The notes under the pieces are model-generated. The model was not told the DNA's origin. It did not search any database and worked only from the letters and a program-made list of their open reading frames with translations. A stretch of 64,000 nt of DNA from Apostichopus japonicus (taxonomy: Eukaryota; Echinodermata; Holothuroidea; Aspidochirotida; Stichopodidae), in NCBI RefSeq assembly GCF_037975245.1, contig NC_092564.1, positions 5,659,484 through 5,723,483 on the forward strand, in the 5' to 3' direction. Shown one piece after another: positions 24,901-35,398 of the stretch; position 1 is the first letter of the stretch; every line of letters starts with the position of its first letter. Both the position numbers and the translations under genes were made by a program.

Positions 24901-27900
24901 TCAAGACTAAATGTTACCTATTATGATAGGCTTACAAACATATGAAACAATTTCCATGCAGGGAAAGTTTGTATGGACTTTTTTTTTTTTTTGGTTGTCC
25001 CTCGCACAGCCAGGTCTAACCTTTTGGCTGTCAGAAGTTCAGAGCAGTAAATTTGGTTGTTCTAAAATCAAAATGTAGCAAACTCCCCCCCCCCCCAACA
25101 AAAAAAACAATAATGACCAAGATGTGCACTGTAGGTTTTAGAACATAAGCTTTGCACCAGTGATGCTCCCCTGTGGTTGGATCAAAGGCCTGCCACTGTG
25201 GTTAGTTTTGTTCTATTTCAGTTATCACCAAAGTGACAGGGGGTAAAGCCAGTTTATCATTTGACCTATTACCTATTTGGGAGGTATTCGGTTACAATTT
25301 AATCTGGGATTGTTGTACAGTAAGTGACTAGTTGTCTAACAGACGGACCAACCGAAGCTGATTTTGGATGTCCAAACAGACTTGGACTATTGGATTACTG
25401 TTAAAATATGCCCTGACATGAGTGTAGATACAGTAGCCTGCAGTTTGCACACATGTTGAATATCGAGAGAATTTGTTTTGCTCTATAACACTGAAGGTAA
25501 CCTTGGTGGACTACCTAAGGGGACAAACTAAAACGAATGACAGCGAATGACCGAATGACAATTGACTTTGTACAGGGTTAATTATCATTTGCGAATGACA
25601 GCGAATGACAGCGTATGACAACGAATGACAACAAAGGACAGTGTTGAGTGGAGATGTCTGTGCTGTCATTACTGTCATTCGTTTTAGTCAACGCAATTTT
25701 TTAGTGTGTAAAACATATTGTCATTCGTTATGTGTAACGCAATTGTCATTCGTTTTAGTAACACCCTACCTAAGTGAGGGTTGCTGTAGTACCATATATC
25801 ATTTATGCAAGGCAGCACAAATTTAAGGGCAAAGTACTGGATATCTGCAGATCTGCTGTATTGTAATCATTAATTCTATTGACACTGTCAATATTAGCAG
25901 AGGAGTACCAACCCTGGAGGTCAGAGGTCATTGATAGCAGATTAATTCGAATATCAACTCAAGATTCAACGTTTTAACAAAAAAACTAATCAAATTCGCC
26001 AGGATATTGCAATATGCAAACATCCCGAATGGCTAGGTTCCTGGTCACAACATTTCCATGACTTTAAAATGGCATTATGCAGAAAATTGGTTATTAGTGT
26101 ATGTACACTTTTTCTTAACCTAGATGAGACAATGCTTCCATTGTAACATTACTGGTTTTATAAAATACTCTAGGGGTTGTGCTGGTGGAGGTGGTGATAA
26201 GGTTTGAGGGTTTTTATTCTCCTAATGATTCTTACCTCAACTTCTTTGATCTCTGGAATGGAGATTTTCTCGCATATCAACTGTGCAATTCTATCGCCTT
26301 TCTTAACTGTATGAGAAACAGGACGTTGTTTCATTATTTATTTGAAGTTTGTGATGGATAGCACGATAATGTTTGATTGCTTGACAACACTGAATAAATC
26401 AAACAGGTCTTGCATGGCTACATAAATATTTGAATAATTGACTCACTTTGTACATTCAATGCACTGATCTTATCAGCGGAACCTCAACCTACAAAATCAG
26501 TCAACCTTAAGCAGTTTACCCCATAATTCCCACATTTGGGATACCACCAAAATTTCCGAATCTACTGTTCAGAAAGCAACCTACATGTTTTACAACATAT
26601 CAGTTAGTGTACATACTGAATAAGGCAAATTGAAGCCATAGAGAATCGCTCCTATTGATCAACTGTAAAAGCCTAACCTGAGTTGTATATTTAAGAATAT
26701 TGTTCTCGAGGCCGAGAATGACAATAAAAAAATAGACAGGAAAATTTTCTCTTGCTCTCTGTATTAGCTTTTATTGATTAATTCCTTCCTCTGTGAAGGT
26801 CTCTTTACTACTGCTAGTCACACCCTAAAATCTCCAAAATAAAAGATTGCCTATTTCTACTGTACTTACTTCCCCAGTAATTCCAACCTCTAACCCATGG
26901 CTAGACAAAACCCTCATCTCACTTGACCCCCATGACCCCACCTGCCAGGCTTCAGTACACACCTGTAGCACTACTCCAGCTATACCCTCAAGATAAGCCC
27001 AAAGTGGAATATATCTATTCACCAATTCCCACACACAAAACTGGTTCACTTTTAAAGGTTAAAACTGTATACTGTATAAGAGTCCCTTGCCCGGAGGCCT
27101 GCAAAGGGGTTACAAAAAATGATTGTAAGATTATACTTACTTATTTTTAAGATTTTAAATAACTCCACCTGTCCAAATATGGCTAGTCACTAGCCATCCT
27201 TAGTTTTGGAACTTAATTTTAACCAGTTAATTGAAGCTTTTGGGACAAGGAGAAGAAATTTCAGGTAATTTCTTAAAGACAACTTGAGAGAAACTATAAT
27301 AAGTCTAGGCTTGCTGATGTTTTGTTCACAGGGATTTCTCGTGATTTCAAAACTTTTGCGACATTATGCGACAATCTTATATGTACATTGTATAGTAGTT
27401 TCTATCCAAGTGTACTTACAGTATCGTGGAGGAAAATTAAACATGAAAAACATGCAACTCATGATCAGAAATGATAGAAAACACAGAACGAACATTTCTC
27501 TACAGAAATAGCAGAACTGGTACTTACCGTGGTAGTCTACACGATTAAAGTTAAAGAGGAGAACTTTAACTTCCCCTCTGTAGTCTTGATCGATAACACC
27601 GGCTGTCAGAGAAGGTCAGAATGGAGACTATTTACATGATTTCAGCAAGAAATTATGGAATATATGATTTAACAAAAACTGTATTTGTAATGTAACCAAG
27701 TAACCATTTTGAATCTTCTAGCATATTTGCAGTAGTACAGTTAAATCACAGGAATACTTGGTTTAATCCATTTACCATTGTTTAAGATAGTTTGCTTACT
27801 GCACAGGAAACACAATGATCAGTGTTTGTAATTTAAAGTGAACAATTGACTACATAGTAGAAAGTACCGTAGAAGCTTTCATTGAAAAATAATGGTGCTC

Positions 27901-30900
27901 AATAAAACCACATAACCAAACGAGGGATACTAATTACGTAGGAAATAATTTATCCAGTATCACATCGCAATATGCTATCATTGCTATGCAAAATGGTCAC
28001 AATGATATACACAAGTGCCAAGATGTATAATCTAGCAGGTTTTTTTTGTTACACAGGAACAAAAGGGACAAAATGCAGAGCATTCACAAAGTTCTGCGAG
28101 ACAAAGTTTGAATACTTAATTAATATTCCCTTGCTAATGAACTTAGAAATTGAGCCGTACAAAGTGATCACATTAATATGCAGGGAATAATAAACGGTAC
28201 CATGAGGTCCAGGATCTTACCTCTATTCCTCCTGACCACACTACAAATATTGTTGGTTCTCTAATGTACAATGGGTGGGTGTGGGAGGGTGTATCTTTGT
28301 ACATCTTTAAATTTTGTGCAATATACCCATTGTGTACATCGTATTTTGCTATGCCATACCATATAAATTATTCTGAATTACAGTAGGTTTAATTTGCACC
28401 AGCAGCTTTTCTCGACTCTCTTTAATATAGTCTTTAGGTCAATTATGAATTGCAATACAGTTTAATAACACACGAGGAATGATGACAAATATGCTTTGAC
28501 CATTGGTTCTCAATTTCTGATGAGCTTGACAAACCTTCAGAAAATTACAGTACTTACTTAAAAGAAGATTTCAAATGTCTTATTCTAGATCAATGGTTCT
28601 CAAAATGGTCCCTGCCGTCCCCTGGGGGGCGTTGGGAAGTCTCAGGGGGGTGCTACAGGGTACACGGGGAGTAGGGGGCGTTGGCACTGATTTTGGGGGT
28701 CCCTGGCGATTACGACACATCACTGCTGCAATTTAGGGCACAATAAGGCATCCAAGGGGGTCTGGGAACAAAAAATAAAATTTGTGACCCATATAATAAC
28801 CATCCTAACTCCACCCTAGGTCCAATTTCTTTTGCATTTGGATTATATTGTAGCAGAGACATCTCTTGTAACTTATAAGCGCATAGCGCCACCATTTTAG
28901 CCTGTTATTTGGGGTATTCCCTGAGCTGGTCACTGATTGCTAAGTCTAGGGGAGGGGGTAGGGGGGCATTGCGACAGTTCAAGACGGTCGAAGGGGGCGG
29001 TCGACTAAAACAATGTTTGAGAACCACTGTCTGGACTATGTCACCGAGCTAGATTTCTCCACCACATAATTAAGAATGTAACAATTAATTAATGATTCCT
29101 TAGAGTTCAAGTTTAATTGTCATCAAAACAAGACACTGTCATCAAGACACTTTATTGTATGAATTATTATTATCGTATACCAACCACAACAACAAGTTTT
29201 GTTGAAATTACCAAATTAAAAACCAGAATGCCAAAAGGCTTAAAGATTCCTTGCCAGTAGGAAATATTTCTGAAGTATATACTGTGGTTTCAAATCGACA
29301 TACAGTATAGATCCTTCTGCCATCGTCAAGGGTCACAAATATATAAAGGATGACTTAAAGGTACAAAATTAATTTTGTCCAGGTTGTATACATTTTCTAT
29401 TCCAATTTTAATGTTTTGAGAAATGACCCAATTAAACTATGAGTTTCTCATCAATTTAAGTGACTGGACAATTTATTCTAAAATCGACACACCAGGAGGT
29501 GGACAGCTCCTCAGATGCAACACAAAACTCAACTTGGAAACATATTAACAACATACAACATTCAATATACAGTATTACAAATTTGTCAAGGCAAAATAGT
29601 GCTTAGTGTTATCCAAGGGTTCTCTGTTGTTTAAATAAAGATAAAAATTAAAAAAATGTTTTACTTGAGTTCTTAGAATTTCTAAAACAATGGGTCGGCT
29701 CTCAGGAGCGGATGTCAACGTGTCTGTGGCCTCCTAGGACCATTCCAGACATTCAGCATATTTTAAAGGTGAATAACTTGAAAAGCTGAATAACTTACAA
29801 TTAACTTACAATCAATTTTTCTATTTTCTTGGATTATCACATGGCTAAAATATACATACCACCAACATCGACGAAGTGTTTTGACGATAGCCCTGATCTT
29901 GGAGCAACCCTCCCATAACATCCATCTGGAAGAGCAATTGATAAGCCTGTCTTTACGAGGAATTTTCCCAAAGCAGGGATCCATGCTTCCTCAGAGCTGA
30001 AGGAGGAAAAAACCAATAAATAAAGTATATTTTACAAGAAACTCCAGTTTGAAGTGCATAAATTTGAAACTCAGACAGAAGACTGTGGAAAATCTTCCAC
30101 AGGACTCTGGAGCTCTTTTGAAAACCACCCAGTAACCTCACTCTTACAGAAGCAGGAAATGTTCATTTGTGAAAATATGTTGAAAATCATCAGATCATTT
30201 ATTTCTTGATTTCCTTCCATTTTGTTTCTTGTGGTCAGTAGGTTGATAAAACAAACCTTTGTTTTTTTCTAGTATCCATCATATACATGTACTTTATACT
30301 TATATTTCTATACCAGACACATGGAGTTCCTCCTCTTTAATTTTAATCGTGTAGACTACCATCATAAGTACCAGTTCTGCTATTTCTGTAGAGAAATGTT
30401 TATTCTCTGTTTTCTATTTCTGACAATGATTTGCATCTGTTTGCATACTGTGTGTTAACTTTTGTGCACATGTGAGAACTAAACTGGAATTGAATTGAAG
30501 CAGCCTGTGATCAATTTCCACAACAAAAAAGGTAGTAACTAAGTAAAAGAAGCTAAAGAACGTTAAGTTTGTATTTTGTGTAAGACAGTTGACCTTGATT
30601 TCATGAAGTACTCTATCATGGATAGAAGACATAGAAGATTTAGTTTTTTATTTCTACCGGCAGTTTAGAAAAATAAGCACACGTCTGTGATATCCTTTCA
30701 CAAAGAAACTGTATAATTCTTACTTCTAGGAAAATTATACAGTTTCATTTGGAAAAAAAACTTGTCATATTATTGTAAGAGTTGCGGGATACAAGGTTCT
30801 TGACAGCAGCTAGCTGTCCAACAGGATTATTGGGAATCCCCCTAGTGGTCACGATGTGTGGGGACAACTGACCACTGTATTACAAATACAACAGGCTAAA

Positions 30901-33900
30901 AACAAGAATAAGACTGGCTGTTAGGTATATAAGTAGCTATATTTGCTCGGTCACACACATGAAAGTATGCAACATAAAGAATCTTGGTAAAGTACTCTTT
31001 AGTGTTACACAATTACACTTGTATCAACAATGAAAACTAGAGATATTGATATAAACAACTAGGTGTGTCAAGTGGCCACAAGACTAATACATGTATGTGC
31101 AAATTAATAAAAAAAAAGAGATAAAGCTTATCTGGCGGGCGGGTCTGTATAGTCCAGCAGCACGGCACAGCAATGTAGTTGACTGGTAGGCACGGTGATG
31201 AAAGGTTTAATAAATGATGAATGTCCGATAACAGGAAATTACGAAATAGAAGGTGAGTAGTAAGAGTTCTGTGAATATACTCCAGTGAAAATAGATATGA
31301 GTGAGAGTTCCAGGAATACTCCAATAAAATATATATGGGTGAGAGTTCCACGAATATACTCCAATAAATAATATATATGTTCAAAGAAATGTTCTTCCCA
31401 AGGAGAGTAGGTTAAGTCCAGGTACAAGATACAGTAGGTAGAAGACTAGGTGACGTCCAGGTAAAAGAGTAGGTGAAGTCCCGGTAAAAGATAGGTTAAA
31501 GAGTAGGTGAAGTCCCAGTAAAAGATAAGTAAATACAAAATGGCAACTAGCAGGACACAGCTCTCAGTTCCATATAATCCATTAAAACGATGAAATAATG
31601 TTTACAAACGTACAGCAAATCAATTATAGACAATTAATTCCTTGGACAGCAAAAGTCATATGAATGTAGATAAATTCTTTTAGCACAAGATCCTGTAGAC
31701 AACTTATTAATAATTTATATGTATACTGTAGTGTACAGACTACATTATTATGTAAAGCGAGGCTAATATATACACATGCCCTGTTGACTGGCTGACAACC
31801 AAACTGCCTCTCTCTCCTAAGACACCTTGGAGGAAGCACCTAAACCACAGGGTAACAACATGTGACCCTCTTAACACCTCTGATTGGCTATACACACCCT
31901 AGATACCAAGAGTAACACTCAGAACCAATCAGAGCTAATTACACAGACTAATCTGCATACAAATGCTTACACTAAAACTGAAACAACTAAGACAAGGCAT
32001 CCCTTATCTAAGAAAAGAAAGTAAGAAGAGAAGATGTTTATTGCAACCAGCAACTTTGGCAGAACAAAGAAAGTACTGTTGCCACTGGCTCACTACTAAA
32101 TATACAGGGGAATATGAGCACAGGTTGTGGAAGAGTATAGGCATACCTATTACATAACCACTAGGATGGGAGAGAAGAAGAAACAGAAATAGAGCTATTT
32201 ACATTATCAGACAATTTGAAGTCTTAAAACAAAATATTTCAAACTCAAAATCGACCATACTTTTTTTAAAGAAATATTTCACAATTGTATCTAGTTCTGT
32301 CTGGAAGTTTATTCTTAATAAATTCTTGCACTAACAACAAGATAACATTCAAGATACAATTCAGAAATCTCACTTCCACCCAATTATAGAATTTGTATTT
32401 ATTGGGTTTGCTTTAGCTGGTGATTTATTAACTAAATGCCTGTGGATCTCAGTTTGCTATTAATTTAAAAAAAAAATGGAACTTGCAGTATTCTGTCAGC
32501 AGACATTATTTAAGAACATAGCCCCCCTTGGAAGTTAGGTAATAATTATCTGTCAGAAAAAAAATCTGATTTCTGTACCTACTGTACAGTAGCATGAGCA
32601 GCATATTACTGTAACTAGAAGTTACTGATATACTTGCAATTTAGGAAAATGCCAGTAGAAACTTGATTATGCTTTTCAAGCATTTTCCACCAAATGGCTA
32701 ATATTGGAACCTGAAATAATTGATGTATTATCCTGTATTAACATCAACCACGTTGCCCCAAGATTGTAGCCCCACAGGTCAGCCCACACCCACCCCCCAC
32801 CCCCTCCCTTTCTCCCTCATCAGAGTCCCAGAAAGAAACAGAAGAAAGGTATCAAGGTCTAATGATAGGCCTACAATTACAGAATAGACACAAGAAATTT
32901 GGTCATTCCATATCAAATCATCAAATTTTGGAGTATGTAATATGTACTAGTTCAACCTCTTTTAAAAGTTACCAAATTATTGCATGCTTGGAACATCATG
33001 AAATGAGCATATCCTGAAAATTTCAGTGGCATTGCTTCAAAATTGGACGATAAATGACCCTTTGAAATTCCACAATTTGCCGCCACCGTGACTTTTTCTT
33101 GATTTTTGAGGTCTGATTTCTTAGCAATTAAACATCCTAGTACCTTTCCATTACAGAAGCCTACAGAATCTTTCCCATAGAGTGGAAATTATAAAAATAG
33201 GCTATAAAAGCATTGTCTATTTACCCAAATTGAATATTTTGGCATTATTTTAAATTGACCTAGGCTAGGCCTTGGCCTAATTCCACAAGACAATGCTTTA
33301 AATGCCTATTTTCTTTTATTTTCCATGAAGCAATGCAACCATTTTTTTTAGAATATACATATTTCATGGTGCTCTTATCATGCAAGAAGGATGTTTTTTG
33401 TACATTGTAGAGGGTCCAGCAACAGCCATCCATGATTTGACACGAAACGACCCACTTATAGTTCAATTAGCTCAAATCGAAATTGTGGTGTGTAGTATAA
33501 ATATTTACAGCAATTGCTAGAAGAAAAAAAATCCTTGCATCTTAGCCTACAAAGTTTGAAAACGTCTAGGCCTAGTGCCACTACTAAGTACTATTTAGTA
33601 CTAGGCCTACTTGACCTAGCCTACAGTAGGCTAGTACTAACTTATCAGAAGTTTAGGCCAAGCCCACTGACATTCTATATCTACCTAGCCTATGCATGTG
33701 ACCACGGCTACGCTTAGGCCAGTCTGGAAATGGGATAAAGGACTAATGGAGAGAAAATATAAGCTTAAATCACCTGTACAAATCTAGACCCGCGGATTGT
33801 GCAGATCCCCTCGTTGGGATGATTGCATCCTGGGTCAATTTTGCGATCTGCAAGACCGATTTGTTCGTAGGCACAGGCATTGTCGTGTGTAAATGCGATT

Positions 33901-34042
33901 CTCCTGGCATGTTATATCGAATGCGCTTCGACGGTGGAGAATATGTGAGACTGTTTGGCATCATACAATGCAAGTACACAAACTTGGAACTATTTTTGGA
34001 AAAGGTTGCGAACTTTGAATGATATGCAAACATTACATTCAC
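21891..34042 (-). CDS. DUT: dUTPase (deoxyuridine 5'-triphosphate nucleotidohydrolase), five exons
   Basis: The enzyme hydrolyses dUTP to dUMP and pyrophosphate, keeping uracil out of DNA and feeding thymidylate synthesis. Exons on the minus strand are 34042-33774, 29996-29860, 27602-27528, 26306-26236 and 21947-21891, with all phases consistent. All five motifs of the trimeric family are present: AGLDLYS, RVAPRSGL, AGVIDQDYRGEV, GDRIAQLI and RGAGGFGSTG. These include the catalytic Asp and Tyr of motif 3 and the Phe of the C-terminal lid. The Met at 33961 gives 175 residues starting MPNSL with SPPSKRIR, like the nuclear-signal N terminus of the vertebrate nuclear form. The Met at 34042 gives 202 residues with a basic, acid-free N-terminal extension that could be a mitochondrial presequence. 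Both starts are in one exon. Confidence 0.96.
22890..23041 (+). repeat. Left 152-bp direct repeat flanking the retrotransposon remnant
   Basis: The sequence ATGGAGTGGATAGACATACA through GAACCACAAG is repeated at 24071-24222 with four substitutions. It sits directly before the retrotransposon remnant. Confidence 0.92.
23042..24070 (+). mobile_element. 5'-truncated non-LTR retrotransposon (CR1/L2-like), reverse transcriptase 3' end, frameshifted
   Basis: The frame starting near 23070 has MWLRKNKLMLNDVKTELI, then NLGVYFDSHLTME and RFDYCNSLLFGI, characteristic of the C-terminal part of non-LTR reverse transcriptases. After a frame change near 23400 comes NRLQRTQNCTARLI and YELHWLPI, and after a second change near 23575 comes TPSYITNETIPYIPPRSLRS through LWNNLP. 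The 3' end has GCGCTATATAAA and an AAT tail, as in CR1/L2-type elements. The endonuclease and catalytic RT motifs are missing, so it is inactive. Confidence 0.85.
24071..24222 (+). repeat. Right 152-bp direct repeat flanking the retrotransposon remnant
   Basis: This copy begins immediately after the AAT-repeat tail of the element. It differs from the left copy at four of 152 positions, so the duplication is fairly recent or was made with the insertion. Confidence 0.92.
25520..25765. mobile_element. Fold-back DNA element with 9-bp target duplication
   Basis: The direct repeat CTACCTAAG (25511-25519 and 25766-25774) flanks 246 bp. The ends are inverted: ACTAAAACGAATGACA near the left end, and its complement TGTCATTCGTTTTAGT minus the first base at the right. 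The inside is built from repeats of GCGAATGACA, about seven direct on the left half and four inverted on the right. No coding capacity. A 9-bp duplication fits Mutator-like or Merlin-like elements; the superfamily is undecided. Confidence 0.8.
26236..26306 (-). CDS. DUT: DUT exon 4
   Basis: The acceptor is catacag and the donor is GAG|gtaaga. It encodes KKGDRIAQLICEKISIPEI and KEVE, with motif 4. Confidence 0.95.
27528..27602 (-). CDS. DUT: DUT exon 3
   Basis: The acceptor is ctctgacag and the donor is CACG|gtaagt. It encodes GVIDQDYRGEVKVLLFNF and NRVDYH, including motif 3 with the catalytic Asp and substrate Tyr. The 3' half plus the donor region has an inverted, diverged copy at 30317-30440. 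Confidence 0.95.
28591..29029. mobile_element. hAT-like non-autonomous element (CAGTGGTTCTCAA ends)
   Basis: The left end CAATGGTTCTCAAA and the right end (reverse complement CAGTGGTTCTCAAA) are inverted repeats of the type found in hAT-Charlie elements. Size is 439 bp with G-rich interior and no transposase. The flanks TTCTAGAT and TCTGGACT are only loosely alike, so the target duplication has decayed or is absent. Confidence 0.7.
29860..29996 (-). CDS. DUT: DUT exon 2
   Basis: The acceptor is ccttcag and the donor is GGTG|gtatgt. It encodes SEEAWIPALGKFLVKTGLSI and ALPDGCYGRVAPRSGL, then SSKHFVDVG, including motif 2. The first base completes the serine of GLDLYS. Confidence 0.95.
29997..33773 (-). 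other. DUT intron 1
   Basis: A 3.8-kb intron. It contains the inverted copy of exon 3 (30317-30440), an inverted repeat with 13-bp arms at 30706-30745, and short tandem blocks at 31260-31530 (units around GAGAGTTCCA and GTAGGTGAAGTCC). No other gene is supported. Confidence 0.6.
30317..30440 (+). pseudogene. Inverted partial copy of DUT exon 3 and its donor region
   Basis: The plus strand here reads CTCCTCTTTAATTTTAATCG then TGTAGACTACC, matching the coding sense of DUT exon 3. It continues through the downstream intron sequence (AAGTACCAGTTCTGCTATTT). Identity to the reverse complement of about 27450-27565 is high, roughly 85 to 90 percent by eye. The splice donor CACGGTAAG is changed to CATCATAAG. 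It lies inside DUT intron 1 in antisense orientation. Confidence 0.88.
33774..34042 (-). CDS. DUT: DUT exon 1
   Basis: The exon encodes the N terminus, TRGSAQSAGLDLY and the first two bases of the motif-1 serine codon. The donor is TACAG|gtgatt. Candidate starts are at 34042, 33964/33961 (Met-Met-Pro) and 33910 (MPGES). The Pro-Ser-Lys-Arg stretch after 33961 supports use of the middle start for a nuclear form. Confidence 0.9.
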
Positions 34043-34129
34043 AAAGACAATGTTTCACTCGAGAATTGCTGGTGCCTGGATACTAGGCTAGTTAGTAATT
34101 AGATTGCATGCATGCTGTGAACCTCTAAA

Positions 34130-34138
34130 TTTTGGCGC
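34130..34138. promoter_or_regulatory. E2F-like site upstream of DUT
   Basis: TTTTGGCGC matches the E2F consensus TTTSGCGC. It lies about 90 bp upstream of the outermost DUT start, next to an AT-rich TATATAAAA and a second GCGCC at 34151. dUTPase genes are commonly expressed at G1/S, which makes this plausible, but it is a motif match only. Confidence 0.45.
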
Positions 34139-34199
34139 TATATAAAATCAGCGCCACAAAAGTATGGAACGCCAATCCAGCCAAAATTTATTGATGCCA

Positions 34200-34760
34200 A
34201 AAGGAGCAAACGTTGGCGTTGCTACTAAACAGGCGGTGCTATACTACCCCAAACAGGAGATGCTACCAACCTTAACAGGAGGTGCTACTACCCTAAGCAG
34301 GAGGTGCTATGCTCTAAACAGAAGGTGCTACTACACCTTAGTGACGATGCCAAAAGACCGAGAAGCCAAGTCAGATCATGTGTAGTATCTGTTCCCTTTC
34401 GAGGGGAATGGTGATGCACACCTGACGATGATCACACAGTCACAGTCCCGATGCAAGGGGACTGGGGTTAGAAGCGGATCAGTCGTTCAGTAGTTTGGTT
34501 TTCGTGCCCAGGTTCTTTCCTGGGCGACTTTTTCTTAAAAAGTACCTTAGTGACAATGCTGCGGTAAAAAGGTGGCGCTACTACTCTAAATAGGCCAGAG
34601 CCGTATATAGAGATAGGCCAAAGCCGTATATACGGCTCTGAAATAGGCGATGCTTTTACTACCACAGGCGGCGATGCTGCTGTAAATAAGTGGCGCTACT
34701 ACTCCAAACTGGAGTCACTAGACTCGCTATTACCGTTAAGAGGGGTCGCTACTACTCCGT
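34200..34760 (+). repeat. Degenerate short tandem repeat (AGGTGCTACTAC type)
   Basis: Units such as AACAGGAGGTGCTACTACCC, AACAGAAGGTGCTACTACAC and AAATAAGTGGCGCTACTACT recur irregularly. The region hosts a small palindromic insertion. Confidence 0.6.
34596..34640. mobile_element. Palindromic micro-element A (45 bp) with 8-bp target duplication
   Basis: AAATAGGC occurs perfectly on both sides (34588-34595 and 34641-34648). The element starts CAGAGCCGTATATA and ends TATATACGGCTCTG, exact inverse of each other. The right 22 bp are themselves a palindrome with one mismatch, bordered on the left by AGATAGGC, a 7/8 match to the target. Two insertions or an internal duplication may be stacked. Confidence 0.8.
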
Positions 34761-35398
34761 AACCAGGCCATGTTTCCAAAACAATATGCACATGGGGTCA
34801 ACGATAGTTACTCCCTGCAGTTTTCATACAAATACATATACATGTTCATGTGATGTGTATAGGTGCGTAACTTTAGGTCCACTCTTTCCGAAGGCTGTGG
34901 TATGCGACCCAAAGATGGATCGCCGAGCGATAACGGTGCCATTACAAAAACCGGGTGGCAACGAGAAAAAGAGAGAAACAAAAGAAATAAATGATTTCAA
35001 AGTTTCACACGTAGATTTGTTTTCCAATCTTTGATAAAGTACCAACCGGTTTGTGTGCACTGCTTCAGATAACGTGAAATCAATCACCGGGGGGGGGGGG
35101 GGTAGCATTGGATGATCCAATATGTTTCTTTTTTGTTGGGCTAGTGTGTTAAGTGGAAGCACATGTAATACGAACATTAGCATAGATATATTATGTTAGG
35201 TTATATGCTAGACTAGGCTTTTAACGTACTTCAGGGTTCAGTGTTGATTCGGTTTGAAACGCAACGGATTCTCGTCAAGTATTTCACATGATCTGTTGGA
35301 AAGCACTTGCATCGAGTAATATATAATTGATACATGTTACAGTATTATTTAAATTTGTGTGTTAATTTAACGGGACACGTACGGAATGCAATCCTTTC

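Larger units (their letters stand above)
21948..26235 (-). other. DUT intron 4 with two insertions
   Basis: A 4.3-kb intron. It holds a 5'-truncated non-LTR retrotransposon remnant with its flanking 152-bp repeats (22890-24222) and a fold-back element (25520-25765), plus long poly-C (24293-24310) and poly-T tracts. No other gene is seen. Confidence 0.7.
26307..29859 (-). other. DUT introns 3 and 2
   Basis: Besides exon 3 (27528-27602) the stretch contains one hAT-like element at 28591-29029. I see no other coding exon. The rest is AT-rich unique sequence. Confidence 0.55.
34043..35398. other. DUT upstream region
   Basis: It contains the E2F-like site, then a degenerate repeat region at 34200-34760 built on GGAGGTGCTACTACNCTAAA-like units. 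A 45-bp palindromic insertion lies at 34596-34640 and a poly-G run at 35089-35102. No coding exon can be supported. Confidence 0.55.

Noticed and set aside
26467-26483. CACTGATCTTATCAGCG, resembling the CACTGATCT micro-elements
   Set aside because: The palindrome is imperfect and the flanks (ATTCAATG and GAACCTCA) show no duplication.
28591-29029. Target duplication TTCTAGAT/TCTGGACT for the hAT-like element
   Set aside because: Match requires a gap and two mismatches, so it is not used as evidence, although the element itself is kept for its inverted ends.
30706-30745. Inverted repeat with 13-bp arms AAACTGTATAATT
   Set aside because: Arms do not start with CA, the loop is 14 bp, and the flanks CACAAAGA and CATTTGGA are not a target duplication. 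Not placed with the micro-elements.
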